Positions 60,911 through 64,000 of a stretch of 64,000 bases of DNA are shown one piece after another (position 1 is the first letter of the stretch; each line of letters opens with the position of its first letter). Source of the DNA: Flavobacterium azooxidireducens. Lineage in GTDB: Bacteria > Bacteroidota > Bacteroidia > Flavobacteriales > Flavobacteriaceae. Under the pieces are notes generated by a model. That model did no database searches, had not been told where the DNA came from, and saw only the letters and a list, made by a program, of their open reading frames with translations. Location of the stretch: the NCBI RefSeq assembly GCF_023195775.1, contig NZ_CP096205.1:434001-498000 (forward strand), read 5' to 3'. Both the position numbers and the translations under genes were made by a program.

Positions 60911-61777
60911 TTAAATTACATCAATAAAGCTCTTCTCTGTTCTATTAAAAACCAAGACCCCTAAAAGAAGAACAACTAAACCAAAGGCTAATGAGTATAG
61001 TAGATAAGTTAAATCAATTGAACCTGAGCCCAAAAAAGCATATTTAAAAAAATCTAGGATACCTGTTAGAGGGTTTAAATATACTAATATATGATATTTT
61101 GGATTTATTTTTTCTAAAACCAACGTAGTTGGATAAACAATTGGCGTTATGTACATAAAAAGAGAGATTCCAAATGTAACAACAAAATTTAAATCTCTGT
61201 ATTTAACAGTTAATGAAGATATTATCATACCTATTCCCATTGCTAAAATGGCTGTCATGAAGAGTAAAATTGGTGTAATTAGCATTAATGAAGATGGATT
61301 TATATCATAACCTTGAGAAATATAATAAATCAAAACAATAATAAAGAAAACAAATTGAATACTAAACTTAACCAAATTTGAAACAATTACTTTTAGAGGC
61401 ATTATAATCCTAGGAAAATATACTTTTCCAAAAATACTTTGATTGGCAGTAAATGTTTCAGAAACAGACTTTAAGCAATCTGAAAAATAGAACCATAAAA
61501 TATTACCGGCTAACACGAATAAGAAATAAGGTACTCCATCGGATGGAATATCTGCAATTTTACTAAAAATGACAAATTGTATAACAGAAGTAAGTAAAGG
61601 TTGAATTATAAACCAAATTGGCCCTAAAACTGTTTGCTTATAGAAAGTTACAATGTCTCTTTTTACAAATAACATCAAAAGATCTCTGTAATACCACAAC
61701 TCTTTAAAATTGATTTCAAAAGCTGATTTTTTTGGAGAAATTTCAAATAACCATTCTTCGCTTTTTGTTTTACTCAT
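60911..61777 (-). CDS. wzm: Polysaccharide ABC exporter permease (Wzm)
   Basis: 288 aa ABC-2-type membrane protein. The N-terminal amphipathic stretch WYYRDLLMLFVKRDIVTFYKQTVLGPIWFIIQPLL is the family signature, followed by six membrane helices (e.g. FLFVLAGNILWFYFSD, MTAILAMGIGMIISSLTVKYRDLNFV). Together with wzt it exports the completed lipid-linked glycan across the inner membrane. It is the first minus-strand gene of the locus, behind a 137-bp spacer with the terminator of the neighbouring T9SS gene. Confidence 0.93.
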   Translation of the reverse strand: MSKTKSEEWLFEISPKKSAFEINFKELWYYRDLLMLFVKRDIVTFYKQTVLGPIWFIIQPLLTSVIQFVIFSKIADIPSDGVPYFLFVLAGNILWFYFSDCLKSVSETFTANQSIFGKVYFPRIIMPLKVIVSNLVKFSIQFVFFIIVLIYYISQGYDINPSSLMLITPILLFMTAILAMGIGMIISSLTVKYRDLNFVVTFGISLFMYITPIVYPTTLVLEKINPKYHILVYLNPLTGILDFFKYAFLGSGSIDLTYLLYSLAFGLVVLLLGVLVFNRTEKSFIDVI

Positions 61778-61854
61778 CCTTAAAAATATTTTTTCAAATG
61801 TATTGTTTTTAATTTGAAATTCTAAATGAATTACGTTTAAAACTTATATAAAAA

Positions 61855-61877
61855 AAGCCTCCTTATATTGGAGGCTT
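61855..61877 (-). terminator. Terminator of the T9SS sorting-signal protein
   Basis: AAGCCTCC (61855-61862) pairs with GGAGGCTT (61870-61877); on the minus strand it is followed by a T run (A run at 61849-61856). Located 38 bp after the stop at 61915. Confidence 0.85.
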
Positions 61878-61914
61878 AGTGACTTTTGTTTAAAATAAAA
61901 TAAATTTTTCAGAC

Positions 61915-64000
61915 TTAGAAAATAATCTTTTTATTAACAATGTTATTGTTTTCATCTCTAATTTGAAGAATTAAAACTTGGTTATTTTTTGCCAATGTAT
62001 TAATTATAAATTCTGACGAATTAACTTGATCTTGCGATAACAACTTTCTTCCTTGAACATCAAAAACGGCTACCGAGTTCATTTGAACATTACCGGTGTT
62101 TATGTTGATTGAATTGTCTTTAACAAAAACTGCAACGGCATTAGCATTTAACGGTTGATCTATACTCATCGTTTCATTTGTGAAACGTAACACAAAACGA
62201 TTTTTAAAATCACCTGATTCAGCTGAAAAGGTATAATCTGCAGCTGATAAATTATGAATAGTTGTTGTAAAAGTGTCTTCTAAATAAACCAATTGTCCTG
62301 CTTCAAATAAACCGTCCATTTTGCTTAATGAAATAGTGTATTCTCCTGCTGTAACAACTTTAAAACCAAGTTGAATTGTGTCTTCTACACTGAATGGTAA
62401 TGATCTTGCTTGAATTGCATATTCTTCATTATTAATTAACGAAGTTAAAGCTACTTCAGAATCATTGATATAACGCCCATCAAAACGATCTTTATCATTT
62501 GTTGCACCTTCTACATATCCAACTAACATTCTACTAAAAATGCCATTTTCATTTGTTAAATTTAACCACATACGGTGTTTTTCAATTTGAGTAGGGGTAT
62601 TATATCTAAAAAATTGATTTTCAAATTCATCAGGAGTTTTCATATCGCTGTTAAAGGTTAATTCTGTAGATAATGCTTTAACTAAAAACCCTTGTCCAAC
62701 TTGAATGAAACCATTTGGGTCATCACTTGTAGGAGTACCTGTTCCACCAGTTTCATTGTAAGTTGCGTAGAATGAACCTGTTTCACCTTCACCTGTACTA
62801 TCATTTAATCTTCTCCAAAAATAAAGTGTTTGTTCAATATTACTACTATTTGCTAACATAAAAGCATTTGCATTAATTACTGTTGGATAAGGATTTCCAA
62901 CCATATTAAAACCTTCACCACCTGTATTTAAATCGATAGTAACTTCACCATTTGTTGGTACTCCAACAAAAGTTCCTTCCCAAATCTGTGGTGAATTTGT
63001 TCCATTGTTAGCCACATAATTGTTAGCTGCTCTAATGAAATAACCATTCCCTGGTTCAAAAGTTGTTGTTAACGGATTGATTGGAGAGTATATATCATTT
63101 GCAGTATCATACTCATAAAAACGACCGTCAACCGTTTGTGGAGAAAACTGTTTTAACGTTTGAGTTCCTGTAACCGGCGATGACCACATAGTGTAATCTA
63201 AACGGAAAATTTCTGAACTGTTACGCTTTACAGTTATTTGACCTTCGTTAGCAGCTGCTTCATCATTCAATTGTGATAAATTTGCATTATTTTGTACAAC
63301 AAAAGAACTTGGAGTACTATTGTTGATTATGTTTTCATGTACAATAAGGTTATACCCTGAAGTCAAAGTATATGTATATCCTTCATTTAAAGTGATACTT
63401 TTAACTTCAAACATATATTCGTTATTTTCGTCTGAAATAAAATTATCATCTAATATAACATCATGATCTTCTGTTGGATAAATATCATTTAACCAAGCAC
63501 CATTAGACCAAACAGCCACAAAAGTTGGCTCATCGAACGTAGTAACCATGATTATATTTGAATTGGCACTAGTTACTGGTCCGCCTCCGCTAATTCCTTC
63601 TGCACGCACTCTGTAATAATAATTTGTTGAAGGATCTAATCCCGAAACAAGTCTACTAGTTGAACTACCTGAAACAAATAAATTATCGTAACTAGGTAAC
63701 ATCACTGAAAAATCACTAAACTCACTAACATCTAAGCGATATCCAGTGGCTCCGAGAACGGCTATCCATCTTGCGGAGAAAAATGTGTCTGATAAACCAG
63801 CCGGTGCTCCTGCATCCGGAGCAGATAACACGCTAGTTGTAAAAGTAATTTCAGTTGTCCAACTACTGAATAATGGAGCAGCTGTACACTGATAATTCAT
63901 GTAAACTGAATAATTTGTGTCGGATAATAGTCCTGTAATTTGAGAGGTTAAAACACCATCTACTGTAGAACCACTATCTATTAATCCGCTTACTCCACTA
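61915..64000 (-). CDS. T9SS-secreted surface protein with fibronectin type III domains (partial, N-terminus off window)
   Basis: At least 694 codons; the frame stays open to the right edge (64000), so the ATG at 63898-63900 is internal. FN3-like repeats are visible around LDPSTNYYYRVRAEG and further upstream ITGLLSDTNYSVYMNYQC. The middle has FANNGYFIRAANNY-like sequence and many GNPYPT motifs as in Flavobacterial T9SS cargo. The C-terminus (AVAVFVKDNSININTG, VAVFDVQGRKLLSQDQVN, VLILQIRDENN) matches the type C T9SS sorting signal and not type A. Probably a large secreted adhesin or enzyme scaffold; the function of the N-terminal part is not visible. Confidence 0.8.
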   Translation of the reverse strand, partial: SGVSGLIDSGSTVDGVLTSQITGLLSDTNYSVYMNYQCTAAPLFSSWTTEITFTTSVLSAPDAGAPAGLSDTFFSARWIAVLGATGYRLDVSEFSDFSVMLPSYDNLFVSGSSTSRLVSGLDPSTNYYYRVRAEGISGGGPVTSANSNIIMVTTFDEPTFVAVWSNGAWLNDIYPTEDHDVILDDNFISDENNEYMFEVKSITLNEGYTYTLTSGYNLIVHENIINNSTPSSFVVQNNANLSQLNDEAAANEGQITVKRNSSEIFRLDYTMWSSPVTGTQTLKQFSPQTVDGRFYEYDTANDIYSPINPLTTTFEPGNGYFIRAANNYVANNGTNSPQIWEGTFVGVPTNGEVTIDLNTGGEGFNMVGNPYPTVINANAFMLANSSNIEQTLYFWRRLNDSTGEGETGSFYATYNETGGTGTPTSDDPNGFIQVGQGFLVKALSTELTFNSDMKTPDEFENQFFRYNTPTQIEKHRMWLNLTNENGIFSRMLVGYVEGATNDKDRFDGRYINDSEVALTSLINNEEYAIQARSLPFSVEDTIQLGFKVVTAGEYTISLSKMDGLFEAGQLVYLEDTFTTTIHNLSAADYTFSAESGDFKNRFVLRFTNETMSIDQPLNANAVAVFVKDNSININTGNVQMNSVAVFDVQGRKLLSQDQVNSSEFIINTLAKNNQVLILQIRDENNNIVNKKIIF

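Overview
The window looks like a chromosome segment from a Flavobacterium-like member of the Flavobacteriaceae (Bacteroidota). Evidence: AT-rich DNA; promoters of the form TAnnTTTG instead of sigma70 boxes; two proteins with type IX secretion sorting tails plus a PorV-family protein; and family content typical of the group (DUF3810, DUF4105, DUF2891, PepSY/TonB iron genes, and the order KdsD-TatC-CMD-LptB). Both ends cut a gene: prfA on the left and a large secreted fibronectin-type protein on the right.

1-9.5 kb is an accessory zone between prfA and pepD. It holds a SIR2-like protein, an HNH/treble-clef-like protein, a TonB receptor with a PepSY membrane protein (iron uptake) and a PD-(D/E)xK-like protein. 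Its architecture is unusual. Two decayed extra copies of the pepD 3' end lie at about 3.97-4.07 and 7.98-8.05 kb, and a decayed copy of the lipoprotein-gene 3' end follows the SIR2 gene. Two of the single-ORF inserts are bounded by integron attC-like sites and share a common leader, so the zone reads as repeated cassette insertion beside pepD.

9.5-40.5 kb is mainly core: pepD, ndh, an ECF sigma factor with a membrane partner, PlsC, a CoA-type Nudix enzyme, a cyclophilin lipoprotein, tRNA-Thr, manA, bcp, a QueD/PTPS homologue, idi, an FAD oxidoreductase, recQ, kdsD, tatC, lptB, a GH25 lysozyme, pssA, a PorV-family protein and a DUF4105 protein. Accessory items are embedded in it: an OLD-like ATPase-TOPRIM protein beside a duplicated tRNA-Thr 3' end, and an MntA/HepT toxin-antitoxin pair whose HepT reading frame lacks an ATG. 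Several spacers hold word-repeat or hairpin elements, including a 140-bp hairpin at 16.06-16.20 kb and a GC-rich element at 20.05-20.15 kb.

40.5-61.8 kb is a surface-polysaccharide locus, nearly all on the minus strand: Wzm/Wzt ABC exporter, TylF-like methyltransferase, GT-B and GT2/GT4 glycosyltransferases, a CatB-like acyltransferase, a kinase-like protein, an O-antigen ligase/polymerase, a polytopic membrane protein, two small methyltransferases and a WcaJ-type initiating sugar-phosphate transferase. Together they would start, extend, modify, export and attach a glycan. The window ends in a T9SS-secreted adhesin-like protein.
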